Positions 33,319 through 43,595 are shown, numbered from the stretch's first letter. The stretch is DNA of 64,000 nt from VBAS01 sp964444975 (GCA_964444975.1 CAYUJD010000004.1:31892-95891); one strand, 5' to 3'. Notes: generated by a model from the sequence alone, not told the origin. Program-made: numbers and translations.

Positions 33319-35967
33319 ATGAAAATACTTATTCTCCTTGCCGGCTCATTGCTTTTAATACTTACAAATGTGCTGGCTCAGCAAACCGTTACAGGCAGGG
33401 TAACAGATGATAAGGGCAACCCTGTTGAAGGAATTTCAGTTACTGTGAAGGGTACCACTACCGGAACCACTACGGACAGAAACGGGAATTTTTCCATCCG
33501 TTCAAGCGGAGCTGGCGCTGTACTTGTTTTTTCCGGAATCGGTTATAATAGTAAAGAAATAAGCGTTTCCGGCGCCACAGTTAATGTTTCTCTCGAACCG
33601 GCCGCCGTTACGCTTGCCGGTGTAGCCACCGTGGGTACACGCAGCCTGAAGCGATCAGCAACTGAAACACCCGTACCGGTGGACCTGATTCCCATTTCAA
33701 AAGTGACCAACCAGCTGGGTATGGTGGAAATAAATTCTGTCCTGCACTTTGTTGCACCATCCTTCAATGCCAACAGGCAATCGGGCTCCGATGGCGCCGA
33801 TCATATTGACCCGGCGACCTTGCGTGGTTTGGGCCCCGACCAGACACTGGTACTCATCAATGGTAAAAGACGGCACCAGAGTTCACTTGTAAACCTGTAC
33901 GGCAGCCGCGGCCGCGGCAATTCGGGCACGGATTTGAATGCCATTCCTGCTGCTGCTATTGAAAGAATAGAAATACTGCGTGATGGCGCCAGCGCCCAGT
34001 ATGGTTCCGATGCCATTGCCGGCGTGGTAAATATTATTCTTAAACAAAGTGTAAACGAATTTACCGCTACGGCTACTGCCGGCACGCATATAACCGGCTA
34101 TGGCGGCAACCTGGATTATAACGGGCAAAAAGTGCTGGACAATCAAACTGACGGATTTCAGTACAATGCCAATGTGAATTATGGTTTCAAACTTAAAGAC
34201 AATGGTTTCCTTAATATCACCGGCGATTTTTTGAATAAAGACAAAACTTTCCGCCCCAATTATGAACCGATTTTCCCCGACAACTATCGGCAGAAATTCG
34301 GCGACGGTTCTTATAAGAACTACCGGGCATTTTATAATAACCAGGTAAGCCTTGGCGGCAGCACCCAGTTTTATTCATTTGGCGGCATCAACCGCCGCGA
34401 TGGTTCGGCTTTTGCCTTCACCCGATATCCTGAAAGCGAAAGAAATGTAACGTCCATTTATCCCGATGGATTTAATCCCATCATTACTTCAGAAATTACC
34501 GACAAATCCATTTCGTTTGGAGTAAGAAGTAAGCTTTGCGGATGGAGTTCCGATTTCAACGGCACCACCGGCAGCAACCGTTTTCACTATGGAGTTGAAA
34601 ACACACTGAATGCTTCACTGGAAGGAAACTCACCCACTGAATTTGATGCCGGGGGTTTTCAGCTGAGTTCTAGTACACTGGGAGCTAATTTCACCAAAGA
34701 ATTAAGTGGCGTAGGCGCCGGGCTGAACCTTGCCTTTGGCTCGGAGTTCCGTTATGAGCAATACGAAATATTTGCCGGCGAAACGGCTTCGTGGAAACAA
34801 TACCTCGATGAAAACGGAAATCCCAAAGTGTTTTCCATCAACGGTCCCGGCGATACCACTTTCCGGCCGGGCGGTTCACAGGGTTTCCCGGGTTACCAGC
34901 CAAGAGATGTGGTGAAAGCAAGGCGTAAAAACTTTGCAGCCTACGCCGATGCAGAACTGGATATCACTAAAAATATTTTAATAGCCGGCGCCGTACGGGT
35001 TGAAAACTACAGCGACTTTGGCTGGACGGATAATTATAAACTGGCCACAAAACTGAAAATAAATAATAACCTTAGCTTCCGCGGGTCATGGAGCACCGGT
35101 TTCCGGGCGCCTTCATTGCCGCAGATTCATTTCAGTTCCACTTTTACCAACGTGGTGGCCGGCCAGATATTTGACCAGGTAATAGCACCTAACACCGGTG
35201 CACTGGCCAAAGCAGTAGGCATTCCTGAACTGAAAGAAGAATCATCGAATAACTTCAGCATCGGTTTTGTTGCCCGCATAGCCAAAAAAATAAACCTGAC
35301 AGTGGATGCTTACCAGATAAAAGTTGAAGACCGCATTGTGCTTACCGGTTTGTTTGACACCAATGATGATAAAATAGGAGGCGTACTGCAAAGTCTGAAT
35401 GTTGGCGCTGCACAATTTTTTACCAACGCTGTGAATACCAAAACCCGCGGGCTGGATGTGATAGCCACTTATAGTGATAATCTTGGCCCGGGCAGGCTGA
35501 ATGCAACCGTGGCGGCCAATTTCAACAATATGAAAGTGCTGGCCGTGCATACGACCCCGCTGCTTAGCGGCAAGGAAGAAATTTATTTTGGTGTAAGAGA
35601 AAAGTATTTCCTGCTCACTTCAGCCCCTGATCATAAGGTGAACGCAAGCCTTGATTATACCATCAATCGCTTCAATGCATTTGTACGTGTCACCCGCTTC
35701 TCCGGTCTGAAGCTGATTGATTTCAACTTTGATGAATCGGCGCCTGATGTGTATGATGCCCGCCACACCCTTGACATCACGCTGGGTTATAAAATCAACA
35801 GCAATTTTGATATTGCCATCGGCGGCGCCAATGTGCTGGATTCCTATCCCAGTATTCAGGATCCGGGGCTTACGGAAACCGGCGGCATGTGGGATGCCGT
35901 GCAGATGGGTCATGGCGGCGCTTTCTACTTTGCAAAAATCGGCTACCGGTTTAAAAGAAATAAATAA
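33319..35967 (+). CDS. TonB-dependent outer-membrane receptor
   Basis: The 882-residue protein has a signal peptide ending near VLAQQ and an N-terminal CarboxypepD_reg domain (TVTGRVTDDKGNPVEGISVTV). The TonB plug follows (SVLHFVAPSFNANRQSGSDGADHIDPATLRGLGPDQTLVLINGKRRH), then a long beta barrel ending with a family-type IGYRFKR strand and terminal residues. It imports a large or scarce ligand driven by TonB. No SusD partner lies beside it, so a metal chelate, vitamin or peptide is as likely as a glycan. It is bracketed by terminators on both sides and looks monocistronic. Confidence 0.95.
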   Translation: MKILILLAGSLLLILTNVLAQQTVTGRVTDDKGNPVEGISVTVKGTTTGTTTDRNGNFSIRSSGAGAVLVFSGIGYNSKEISVSGATVNVSLEPAAVTLAGVATVGTRSLKRSATETPVPVDLIPISKVTNQLGMVEINSVLHFVAPSFNANRQSGSDGADHIDPATLRGLGPDQTLVLINGKRRHQSSLVNLYGSRGRGNSGTDLNAIPAAAIERIEILRDGASAQYGSDAIAGVVNIILKQSVNEFTATATAGTHITGYGGNLDYNGQKVLDNQTDGFQYNANVNYGFKLKDNGFLNITGDFLNKDKTFRPNYEPIFPDNYRQKFGDGSYKNYRAFYNNQVSLGGSTQFYSFGGINRRDGSAFAFTRYPESERNVTSIYPDGFNPIITSEITDKSISFGVRSKLCGWSSDFNGTTGSNRFHYGVENTLNASLEGNSPTEFDAGGFQLSSSTLGANFTKELSGVGAGLNLAFGSEFRYEQYEIFAGETASWKQYLDENGNPKVFSINGPGDTTFRPGGSQGFPGYQPRDVVKARRKNFAAYADAELDITKNILIAGAVRVENYSDFGWTDNYKLATKLKINNNLSFRGSWSTGFRAPSLPQIHFSSTFTNVVAGQIFDQVIAPNTGALAKAVGIPELKEESSNNFSIGFVARIAKKINLTVDAYQIKVEDRIVLTGLFDTNDDKIGGVLQSLNVGAAQFFTNAVNTKTRGLDVIATYSDNLGPGRLNATVAANFNNMKVLAVHTTPLLSGKEEIYFGVREKYFLLTSAPDHKVNASLDYTINRFNAFVRVTRFSGLKLIDFNFDESAPDVYDARHTLDITLGYKINSNFDIAIGGANVLDSYPSIQDPGLTETGGMWDAVQMGHGGAFYFAKIGYRFKRNK

Positions 35968-35990
35968 TCAGTAAACTGATTTCACGATAA

Positions 35991-36016
35991 AAAACCTCCT
36001 GCGGGAGGTTTTTTTA
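35991..36016. terminator. Bidirectional terminator between TonB receptor and acetyltransferase genes
   Basis: AACCTCC and GGAGGTT form a 7-bp stem with loop TGCG, with A before and T after, so it can act for both convergent genes. Confidence 0.88.
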
Positions 36017-36601
36017 TTTTAGTAATTGAGATGCGCTTCCAAGTATTGTTTCTGCTTTTTTGATATCAAGTGCAGGCAAAGGAACCGGCGGCGAGGTTTC
36101 AGCATAAGCAGGGTTTATTTGTTTATGCCACCAGCCCACATCATGCCAGCGGCCAAGTTTATACCCGATGTTTTTAAACGTAGCGAAGTAAGTAAATCCA
36201 AAATTCTCATGAAACGAAATGCTGCCGGGATTGGGAAGAGTGATAACAGCATAAGCATTTACATAACCCTGCAATATCAGTATCTCAAACAAAGCGCTGT
36301 AAAGGGCATGTGCTATGCCACGCCGGTAAAACTTCTCAGCCACATACACCGATGTTTCAGTACACCATTGATAGCCTGTCCTGTCCCGGTGTTTGCCGGC
36401 ATAGGCATAACCGGCAACCTCGCCGTCAATTTCTGCAACCAGCCAGGGCCTTTCCTTGAGTGTGGAAATTATACGCTGCCGGAATTCTTCAACTGATGGA
36501 ATTTTCCACTCCTGGGTAACGCCGGAGCTGAGGATAAAGGGGGTATAGATAGCCAGTAATTTAGCTGCGTCATGCGAATCGGCAATTCTGATTAAGGGCA
36601 T
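36014..36601 (-). CDS. GNAT family N-acetyltransferase (phosphinothricin-acetyltransferase-like)
   Basis: The 195-residue protein has the GNAT core. IRIADSHDAAKLLAIYTPFI at the start and AEIDGEVAGYAYAGKHRDR are followed by TSVYVAEKFYRRGIAHALYSALFEI, with the acetyl-CoA pyrophosphate loop, and then the motif-B helix GSISFHENFGF. These segments are typical of the PAT/bar-like group that acetylates amino-acid-like or toxic amines. It is followed by an Ala/Glu-rich C-terminal extension. The true acceptor cannot be read from the sequence. Confidence 0.92.
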   Translation of the reverse strand: MPLIRIADSHDAAKLLAIYTPFILSSGVTQEWKIPSVEEFRQRIISTLKERPWLVAEIDGEVAGYAYAGKHRDRTGYQWCTETSVYVAEKFYRRGIAHALYSALFEILILQGYVNAYAVITLPNPGSISFHENFGFTYFATFKNIGYKLGRWHDVGWWHKQINPAYAETSPPVPLPALDIKKAETILGSASQLLK

Positions 36602-36664
36602 ATTTTTCGGAAGTAAAAGTGAAAGTAAGTCAAAAATTGATTTCAGCCTTTAGACAGGAATTTC

Positions 36665-36672
36665 TATTTTTG
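36665..36672 (+). promoter_or_regulatory. Candidate -7 promoter box of the tRNA gene
   Basis: TATTTTTG fits the Bacteroidota TAnnTTTG element and ends 12 bases before the tRNA 5' end. A good -33 TTTG at the right distance is not evident. Confidence 0.4.
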
Positions 36673-36684
36673 CTGCCCGATTTT

Positions 36685-36758
36685 GGCGGGATAGCTCAGT
36701 TGGTAAGAGCGTTGGATTCATAACCCAAAGGTCTCGGGTTCAACTCCCGATCCCGCTA
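36685..36758 (+). tRNA. tRNA with anticodon CAT (tRNA-Met, elongator type)
   Basis: A complete cloverleaf of 74 bases. The acceptor arms are GGCGGGA and TCCCGCT (with a G-U first pair), followed by T8-A9. The D arm is GCTC/GAGC, the anticodon loop TTCATAA with CAT at 36719-36721, and the T arm CGGGTTCAACTCCCG. No CCA is encoded, as is usual in this phylum. The sequence resembles elongator tRNA-Met. A lysidine-modified tRNA-Ile with the same anticodon cannot be fully excluded by eye. Confidence 0.93.
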
Positions 36759-36933
36759 CTGAGAGTGAAATTTAAAAATTGAATTTCAAATTATTCATTC
36801 CGGGCAGAATAAAAATACTGTCGCCTTTTATTCCTTTGATTTTATTGATAAATCCAGTAATTTTCTAAGTAGATTTTTTCCAGAACTTTAAATCCAATTT
36901 TCAAAAAAGCCGTTCAACTGAACCAAAAATGCA

Positions 36934-39900
36934 GTGATGAAAAAGCTGTTTGTTTTCAGTTTGACGCTACTGGCCGGCTTTGACAACAATGCCCAGCTTG
37001 CCTGTACTATTTTACAGAATGACACTACCATATGCCGGGGAATTTCGTTGCAGCTTTCAGTTGATACCAATACATTATTCACCGTTTGTAATGCCGCAGC
37101 GCTTCCTGCCTCACTTCAAACCGGGCTGGTGGCATATTATCCTTTTTGCGGCAATGCCAACGATGAAAGCGGAAACGGCAATAATGGCACTGTGATAGGA
37201 GCCACCCTTACCACCGACAGGTTTGGAATTGCCAACCGGGCCTACAGTTTCAATGGCAGTAATTATATCATCGGACCGGCTTCCAACTTTCCTGTTGCAA
37301 CCCGAACTGTTTCTTTATGGTTTTATGCCACCAATATCGGTGTGAGCATTGAAGGGCCTACACTCATGGGTTATGGCGGGGGCATGTGCGGCACTTCGTG
37401 GTTTGAAACCATTGACAATCCCGGCACGCCCAACGGTGAACAAAATACCTACCAGGTGCAGGGTCATTGCAACAACGAATCTGTTTTGTGGAATTATGGC
37501 GCCACGCATCCCAACAATGCCTGGCATCATTGGGTAATAACAACATCTGCGTCCGGAACAAAATTTTATCTTGACGGCGTAATGGTGCTTAGCGATACCA
37601 CTTTCATCAACGAAACTTATGTACAGGGTAAGGATTTTATTTTCGGCGGACCAGTTGGCGTGAACGGCATCGGTTTCTACACCGACGGAAATATTTATGG
37701 CCTCCAGGGAAAGCTGGATGATGTTTTTATTTACAACCGTGAACTTTCTGCTGCCGAAGCCCTTTTGCTTTATCAAAGCCAGTTGATTTCCTGGTCAACC
37801 GGTGAAACAACCCCCTCCATCACCGTAACTCCTGCGCAAAGCACCACATATTATGTAACTGTATCAGACAGCATCAGCACCTGCACCGACAGTGTTTCAA
37901 TTTCCATTTCATTCGTTGACACTTCGCTGGCAGTACTTGACCCAACTACTATCTGCAGTATAAATGACAGTGTGAGAATGCAGGCAGGCATTGCCACCAG
38001 CTATCAATGGCTGCGAAATGGCATACCGATACCCGGCGCCACAGCCAGTAACTATACTGCCACGCAAACCGGTACGTACCGCGTTGTAGTAACCAATAAT
38101 ATCGGCTGCACCGATACCAGCCGGTCTGTGGACATCAACCTGAACCCGCAACCTGTTGTTGGTTTTACCATCAATGACCAAACGCAATGCCTCCAGGGCA
38201 ACAATTTTATTTTTACCAATACATCCACCATCAGCAGCGGCACGATGACATACCTGTGGAATTTTGGCGACGGCAATTCAGCCACGGGAACAAATGCGTC
38301 ACATAGCTATATTACTGCAGGTTCCTTTAACATTATGCTCACTGCAACAAGTGATAATGGCTGTATGGACAGCCTGGTAAGAAACATAACCGTGCATCCT
38401 GACCCGCTGGCATCTTTTACAGTAAACAACTCCGGCCAATGCCTGAACGGTAATAATTTCATTTTCACCAATACATCCACCATCAGCAGCGGCACGATGA
38501 CATACCTGTGGAATTTTGGCGACGGCAATACATCCACTGCCATAAATACCAACCATACCTATTCAGCCCCCGGCAATTTTACCGTCACTCTTATTACAAC
38601 CAGCGATAATGGTTGCAGCGATACCAGTGTATTTGCAGTTTCTGTTTATCCCAAACCCGTTGTTTCGTTTAATGTAAACAACAGCAGTCAGTGCATCACC
38701 GGCAATAATTTTATTTTTACCAACACTTCCAGCATCAGCAGCGGCAGCATGACCTTCCTGTGGGATTTTGGCGATGGCAATACGACCACAACGCAAAATG
38801 CAACTCACAGCTATGCAGCCATTGGCACTTACACAGTAAAACTTGTAGCCCTAAGCAATAACGGCTGCAGCGACAGCGTGATTCAAAATGTAACAGTAGC
38901 AATCGGACCTGTTGCCAATTTCACCATTAACAGCGCCAGCCAATGCTTGCAGGGAAATAATTTTATTTTTACCAATAGCACTGTTCCCGCAGGAAGTATG
39001 AGCTACCTCTGGAGCTTTGGCGACGGCGGTACAACCTTCACTACAAATGCTGTTCATATTTACACTTCAGCCGGCACTTTCAATGTAAAACTGGTGGCCA
39101 CCAGCAACAATGGATGCAAAGACAGTATAACAAGACAGGTAACTGTATTTCCACAACCACAAACCCCAGTGATAATTTCAAGCGGACCGTTATCCATTTG
39201 CGAGGGCAGTTCTGTCACACTATCCACAAATGGAGCCCCTGCTTTGCAATGGTACAATAACAATTCACCCATTGCAGGACAAACAAACTCCTCGCTTACC
39301 GTAAATCAAAGCGGCTCTTATACGGTGACAAGCACCAATGCAAGCGGATGCAGCAGCACATCATCCGCTGCTGTGGTTACTGTAAATCCATTACCCACAG
39401 GTACCCTGCTGAATCCGCCGCAGAACTTCATCTGTGCCGGCAGCAGCGTCACACTTACAGCCAGCGGCGCTTTCAGTTATCAATGGTACCTGAATGGCAG
39501 CCCGATTGCCGGTGCCACGGCAGCCACATACAATGCTACACAGGCCGGTATTTACACTGTTGAGTTTATCAGCGCCGCCGGCTGCCGCAGAGTAAGCAGT
39601 AACAGTGTAACACTTTCGTTGGTTGATTTTCCAGGTGCTGATTTCCTTTATAATTTATACTGTGAAAATATTCCTGTTGTGTTTAACAACATGACTGACA
39701 TTTCGGTCAGCGGGCCGGTAACTTTCAACTGGGCTTTTGGCGACGGCAGCAACAGTACAGCCACAAACCCTGTTCACATATATTCCACAGCAAATACTTA
39801 TACTGTGAAGCTGGTGGCCACATCGGTTCAATGCCCGCAGGTAAAAGACAGTATCAGCAGAACAATCATTATTGAGAAACCTGTACCGGGCATACAATAC

Positions 39901-40389
39901 ACCGCGATTAATGTTCTCATTAATACGACCGTGCAGCTGAATGCCCGCCCGATTGGCGTGTATTATTTATGGGTGCCTCCTGTATTCCTGAGCGATGCCA
40001 CCATTCCAAATCCTGATGCAACCCCGGCGCAGGATCAATTGTACCGGATACTGATTACATCCCCTTCGGGTTGTGTGACGGTGGACACACAACTGGTGAA
40101 AGTGTTTAAGAAAGTTGAGATATATGTGCCCGAAGGTTTTTCACCCAATGGCGACGGGCACAACGATGTACTGATGCCAGTGCTGGCAGGAATAAAAGAA
40201 CTGAAATACTTCAGGGTGTACAACCGCTGGGGACAACTGATGTTCCAAACCAACAAACCGGGCGAAGGTTGGGAGGGAAATTACAAAGGCTCCAAACAAC
40301 CAATGGAAACTTATAACTGGGTGGCCGAAGGCATTGACATATATGATAAGCCAATCAAGCGGGCCGGAGCCACTATTTTAATCAGGTAA
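36934..40389 (+). CDS. Large secreted LamG/PKD-repeat protein with type IX (type B, CHU_C) C-terminal domain
   Basis: The 1151-residue protein has a signal peptide ending near NNAQ. A LamG/concanavalin-like module follows (about residues 65-285, with GLVAYYPFCGNANDESGNGNNG and a WSTGE/ITVTPAQSTTYYVTV stretch). Immunoglobulin-like domains and four tandem PKD repeats of 84 residues each (about 408-745, hallmark YLWNFGDGN) come next, then two further Ig-like domains and another PKD module. The C-terminus (EIYVPEGFSPNGDGHND, FRVYNRWGQLMFQ, YNWVAEGID) is the gliding-motility-associated domain that directs type IX secretion. A PorP/SprF gene 12 bases downstream is its usual partner. It is probably a surface adhesin or scaffold. 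Confidence 0.95.
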   Translation: MMKKLFVFSLTLLAGFDNNAQLACTILQNDTTICRGISLQLSVDTNTLFTVCNAAALPASLQTGLVAYYPFCGNANDESGNGNNGTVIGATLTTDRFGIANRAYSFNGSNYIIGPASNFPVATRTVSLWFYATNIGVSIEGPTLMGYGGGMCGTSWFETIDNPGTPNGEQNTYQVQGHCNNESVLWNYGATHPNNAWHHWVITTSASGTKFYLDGVMVLSDTTFINETYVQGKDFIFGGPVGVNGIGFYTDGNIYGLQGKLDDVFIYNRELSAAEALLLYQSQLISWSTGETTPSITVTPAQSTTYYVTVSDSISTCTDSVSISISFVDTSLAVLDPTTICSINDSVRMQAGIATSYQWLRNGIPIPGATASNYTATQTGTYRVVVTNNIGCTDTSRSVDINLNPQPVVGFTINDQTQCLQGNNFIFTNTSTISSGTMTYLWNFGDGNSATGTNASHSYITAGSFNIMLTATSDNGCMDSLVRNITVHPDPLASFTVNNSGQCLNGNNFIFTNTSTISSGTMTYLWNFGDGNTSTAINTNHTYSAPGNFTVTLITTSDNGCSDTSVFAVSVYPKPVVSFNVNNSSQCITGNNFIFTNTSSISSGSMTFLWDFGDGNTTTTQNATHSYAAIGTYTVKLVALSNNGCSDSVIQNVTVAIGPVANFTINSASQCLQGNNFIFTNSTVPAGSMSYLWSFGDGGTTFTTNAVHIYTSAGTFNVKLVATSNNGCKDSITRQVTVFPQPQTPVIISSGPLSICEGSSVTLSTNGAPALQWYNNNSPIAGQTNSSLTVNQSGSYTVTSTNASGCSSTSSAAVVTVNPLPTGTLLNPPQNFICAGSSVTLTASGAFSYQWYLNGSPIAGATAATYNATQAGIYTVEFISAAGCRRVSSNSVTLSLVDFPGADFLYNLYCENIPVVFNNMTDISVSGPVTFNWAFGDGSNSTATNPVHIYSTANTYTVKLVATSVQCPQVKDSISRTIIIEKPVPGIQYTAINVLINTTVQLNARPIGVYYLWVPPVFLSDATIPNPDATPAQDQLYRILITSPSGCVTVDTQLVKVFKKVEIYVPEGFSPNGDGHNDVLMPVLAGIKELKYFRVYNRWGQLMFQTNKPGEGWEGNYKGSKQPMETYNWVAEGIDIYDKPIKRAGATILIR
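38158..39150 (+). repeat. Four tandem 252-base PKD-encoding repeats
   Basis: Units are spaced exactly 252 bases (84 codons). 38215-38277 and 38467-38529 are identical over 63 bases, while the third and fourth units have drifted. This indicates recent duplication or gene conversion between the first two. Confidence 0.85.
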
Positions 40390-40400
40390 AAAATTTTCTT

Positions 40401-41387
40401 ATGAAATGTTTTGTTGTTTTAATACCGGCCATGATGATGGGAATAAACAGTAAAGCGCAGGATCCGCATTTTACACAATTTTATTCCGCACCGCTGGCTG
40501 TGAACCCGGCCTACACGGGTGTGTTCAATGGCGAGCTGCGGGCCGTGAGCAATTACCGCCGGCAATGGGTGAATGCTGTATCGCCTTACAACACGTTTAG
40601 CATTTGCGTGGATGGAAAAATAAAACAGCAGGACATTGAAGTGCAGAACCCGTTGAACATCGGCCTGATGGCCATGAATGATCAATCCATGAAGGGAGCT
40701 TTTCGCAGCAACTATTTTTCCGGCTTTGTTTCTTATCATGTACTGCTCGATGAAGACCGCTGGCATAGCCTGGGCATAGGTTTGTATGGAGCCTATGGTA
40801 AAAGAAGAATTGATTTTTCCGGCATTTCATTCAGCGAGCAGCTAACCGGCGATGGATTTGATCTTTCGCTGCCCAATGGTGAAGCTGCATTGAACAACAT
40901 GAAGCCGTTTGCATCGGTTGGCGCCGGCATTCTTTACCTGTACAACAACAAAGAAGAAGGAACATTTTTTGACTTCGGCCTGTCGGGTTTTCATTTTAAC
41001 AAACCAAGGCAAACTGTAGTGGATGATGCGAACGAATACCTGCCGGTACGCTATTCTGCCCAAACCAGCCTGCAACGCTACCTGCAGCCCGATCTTATCC
41101 TCAACCTGCGGGCACTTTACCAGCGCCAGGCAAAAGTGGAATATACGTTGTTTGGTTTTTCCATTGCAAAATTGCTTGCACCGGAAAACCAGCACATGCT
41201 TGGCGCCGGGTGCTGGTACCGAAGTAAAGACGCCATCACTCCTTCTGTATTGCTTGAGTACAACAAACTCCAGGCTGCAGTCAGTTATGACATTACAGTA
41301 AGTAAATTCAAGCCGGGCACCTCACGCACCACATCGTGGGAGTTTTCATTGCTCTACCGCATGGGCGACGGAAGCTGGCTGAAATGA
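40401..41387 (+). CDS. PorP/SprF family type IX secretion system membrane protein
   Basis: The 328-residue protein has a signal peptide ending at SKAQ and the family's start of the mature region (DPHFTQFYSAPLAVNPAYTGVF). It then has a beta barrel with repeated GLMAMNDQSMKGAF- and GIGLYGAYGK-like strands, and a terminal aromatic strand. PorP/SprF-like proteins are partners of single CHU_C cargo proteins and help display or attach them at the cell surface. Spacing of 12 bases from the PKD protein gene supports an operon and such a cargo-partner pair. Confidence 0.94.
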   Translation: MKCFVVLIPAMMMGINSKAQDPHFTQFYSAPLAVNPAYTGVFNGELRAVSNYRRQWVNAVSPYNTFSICVDGKIKQQDIEVQNPLNIGLMAMNDQSMKGAFRSNYFSGFVSYHVLLDEDRWHSLGIGLYGAYGKRRIDFSGISFSEQLTGDGFDLSLPNGEAALNNMKPFASVGAGILYLYNNKEEGTFFDFGLSGFHFNKPRQTVVDDANEYLPVRYSAQTSLQRYLQPDLILNLRALYQRQAKVEYTLFGFSIAKLLAPENQHMLGAGCWYRSKDAITPSVLLEYNKLQAAVSYDITVSKFKPGTSRTTSWEFSLLYRMGDGSWLK

Positions 41388-41397
41388 GCCTGAAATT

Positions 41398-43464
41398 TTA
41401 ATACGATAAAAGTTTTCTTATTGCCACCGATGTCTTTTCGGCATTGGGAAGCACCGATGCTTCCAGCGCCATATTCAGCGGAACGGCCGGTACATTGGCA
41501 GCACCCAGCACTTCAACCGGTGCATCCAGCCAGCGGAAACATTCCTTTGATATTCTTCCGGCCAGGGCTTCGGCAAAGGAATTGTTTTGTTGTTCTTCCG
41601 TAAGCACCAAACATTTGCTGTGCTTCTTTACTGATTCAAAAACCAGTTCTTCATCCAGCGGGAATAAAGTTCTTAAATCAACTATTTCCACACGGCCCGG
41701 AAAATTTTTTGCCGCCGCCTTTGCCCAATATACACCCATGCCATAGGTGATGATGCAGCAGCTTTCGCCATTTTCAATCCTGTTATTATCGGCACCAAGT
41801 ACAAGATTGGCTTTGCCAAGAGGAAGAATGTAATCCCTCGAAGGCTCTATTGTTTTTGCTTCTTCGGTGCCGGGCACTTTGCTCCAGTAAAGTCCCTTGT
41901 GCTCCAGCATCACCACAGGGTTACCGTCATAAAATGCGGCCTTCATCAATCCTTTCATATCGGCTGCATTGGAAGGGTAAGCTACTTTGATTCCCTTAAT
42001 GGAAAGCAGCGTGGTCTCCACACAGCCGCTGTGATAAGGGCCTCCACCGCCATAAGCGCCAATGGGCACCCGGATGATGGCAGATACCGGGTACCTGCCG
42101 CAACTGAGGTAGCATGATTTTGAAATTTCACTCACCAGCTGATTAATTCCCGGATAGATATAATCGGCAAACTGCACTTCCACTATCGGCTTCACCCCTA
42201 CTGCGCTCAGTCCAACAGTGGAACCGATAATGTAAGCTTCCTGTATGGCTGTATTGAAAACCCGGTGGTCGCCGAAGCGTTCGGCAAGTGTGGCCGCTTC
42301 ACGAAAAACACCGCCCAGCCTTCGCCCAACATCCTGTCCGAAAAAAATACACTCAGGATGCTCTTCCATCAATTCCCGAATGGCAAACAATGCTGCATCT
42401 ACCATAATCACTTTTTCATTACCAGCCGGCGAACGTTCGCCTTTTTCCTCAGTAATTTTTGTTGGAATAAAAACATGAGCAGCGGCTTTGCCTGTATCGG
42501 GTTCGGGTGAGTTGGCCGCTTTTAAAAATTCATCAGCAATAAAACCGGCCGCTTCCGATTCCATGTCCTGCAACGATTGTTCATCCAGGCCGTATTGCAA
42601 TAAAACTTTTCGGAGTTTGGGAAGCGGATCATCCACCGCATGCTTTGCCAGGTCGTCGCTCGACCGGTAAAATTCTTTTCTCACACCACTGGTATGATGG
42701 TTCAATAATGGCACACGGGCATGCACCAGCCAGGGCTTGCGGTGCTGCCTCACTTCATTTAGCAGGTTGCCTATTACTTTATAGCAATGAATAAAATCAG
42801 TGCCGTCGAGCTGAATCTTGCTCATACCTTTAAAACCATCGGCAAATTCATACGCATCCATGGCACGGGTTTCATCAGCCGTGGCGCTGATGCCCCAGCC
42901 ATTGTCCTGTACCAGGTAAATAATGGGCAATTGCTTCAGCACAGCAAACTGGAAGGCCTCACTCACTTCGCCTTCCGTCACGCTGCCATCGCCCAGCGAA
43001 CAAATCACAACCGGCAATTCACTATTTTCTCCTTTTTCCAATAAAGGAGAATTTGTTTTTTCGAGATATTGAATGCCTTGCGCTACGCCTGTGGTTGGTA
43101 TAGCCTGCATCCCCGTGGCGCTGCTCTGGTGAATGATTTTTGGTTTATCAACAGCTTTGGAATTGGGATGAGAATAATAAGAACGTCCGCCGGAAAAAGG
43201 GTCATCAGCTTTGGTGAGTAGTTGCAGCATCAGCTCATAAGGCGAATAACCAAGCCCGAGCAAAATGCTTTCGTCACGGTAATAAGGGCTGATGTAATCG
43301 CAGCTTTTCAGGTGAAAAGCCATTGCCAGCTGTATGGCTTCATGACCTCGTGATGTAGAGTGAACATATTTGCATAGCTGGCGGTTGGCCTCGTACACTT
43401 CGGCCATGGCTTTGGCACAGCACATCAGGCGGAAGGCTTTCAGTAAAATGTTTTTATCGGGCAT
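41398..43464 (-). CDS. 2-oxoacid (branched-chain-type) dehydrogenase E1, fused alpha and beta subunits
   Basis: The 688-residue protein joins both halves of the thiamine-diphosphate E1. The alpha-like N-terminal part has YVHSTSRGHEAIQLA and the ThDP motif GDGSVTEGEVSEAFQFA..IIYLVQDNGWGIS. The beta-like C-terminal half starts at about residue 340 with ALFAIRELMEEHPECIFFGQDV and ends with the transketolase C-domain (DLRTLFPLDEELV). Fused E1 of this kind decarboxylates 2-oxoisovalerate-like acids, feeding branched-chain fatty acids. No E2 or E3 gene is adjacent. Start chosen at MPDKNILLKAF (43464), as the upstream extension lacks family similarity. Confidence 0.93.
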   Translation of the reverse strand: MPDKNILLKAFRLMCCAKAMAEVYEANRQLCKYVHSTSRGHEAIQLAMAFHLKSCDYISPYYRDESILLGLGYSPYELMLQLLTKADDPFSGGRSYYSHPNSKAVDKPKIIHQSSATGMQAIPTTGVAQGIQYLEKTNSPLLEKGENSELPVVICSLGDGSVTEGEVSEAFQFAVLKQLPIIYLVQDNGWGISATADETRAMDAYEFADGFKGMSKIQLDGTDFIHCYKVIGNLLNEVRQHRKPWLVHARVPLLNHHTSGVRKEFYRSSDDLAKHAVDDPLPKLRKVLLQYGLDEQSLQDMESEAAGFIADEFLKAANSPEPDTGKAAAHVFIPTKITEEKGERSPAGNEKVIMVDAALFAIRELMEEHPECIFFGQDVGRRLGGVFREAATLAERFGDHRVFNTAIQEAYIIGSTVGLSAVGVKPIVEVQFADYIYPGINQLVSEISKSCYLSCGRYPVSAIIRVPIGAYGGGGPYHSGCVETTLLSIKGIKVAYPSNAADMKGLMKAAFYDGNPVVMLEHKGLYWSKVPGTEEAKTIEPSRDYILPLGKANLVLGADNNRIENGESCCIITYGMGVYWAKAAAKNFPGRVEIVDLRTLFPLDEELVFESVKKHSKCLVLTEEQQNNSFAEALAGRISKECFRWLDAPVEVLGAANVPAVPLNMALEASVLPNAEKTSVAIRKLLSY

Positions 43465-43512
43465 ACGGCAAGCTGAGGGAGCAAAAATAGGCTGAATGAA
43501 TTTATATAAAAT

Positions 43513-43539
43513 AAAAACCACCCCGATTAGCCGGGGTGG
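43513..43539 (-). terminator. Rho-independent terminator of the fumarylacetoacetase-family gene
   Basis: On the minus strand CCACCCCG and CGGGGTGG form an 8-bp stem with a 6-base loop, followed by five T. It lies between the FAH-family gene and the E1 gene. Confidence 0.9.
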
Positions 43540-43595
43540 CGCTGCAGTTGGTTTTGGTTGGTAACTGTTTCTAAAAGAATGAACCCTGTCGGGAT

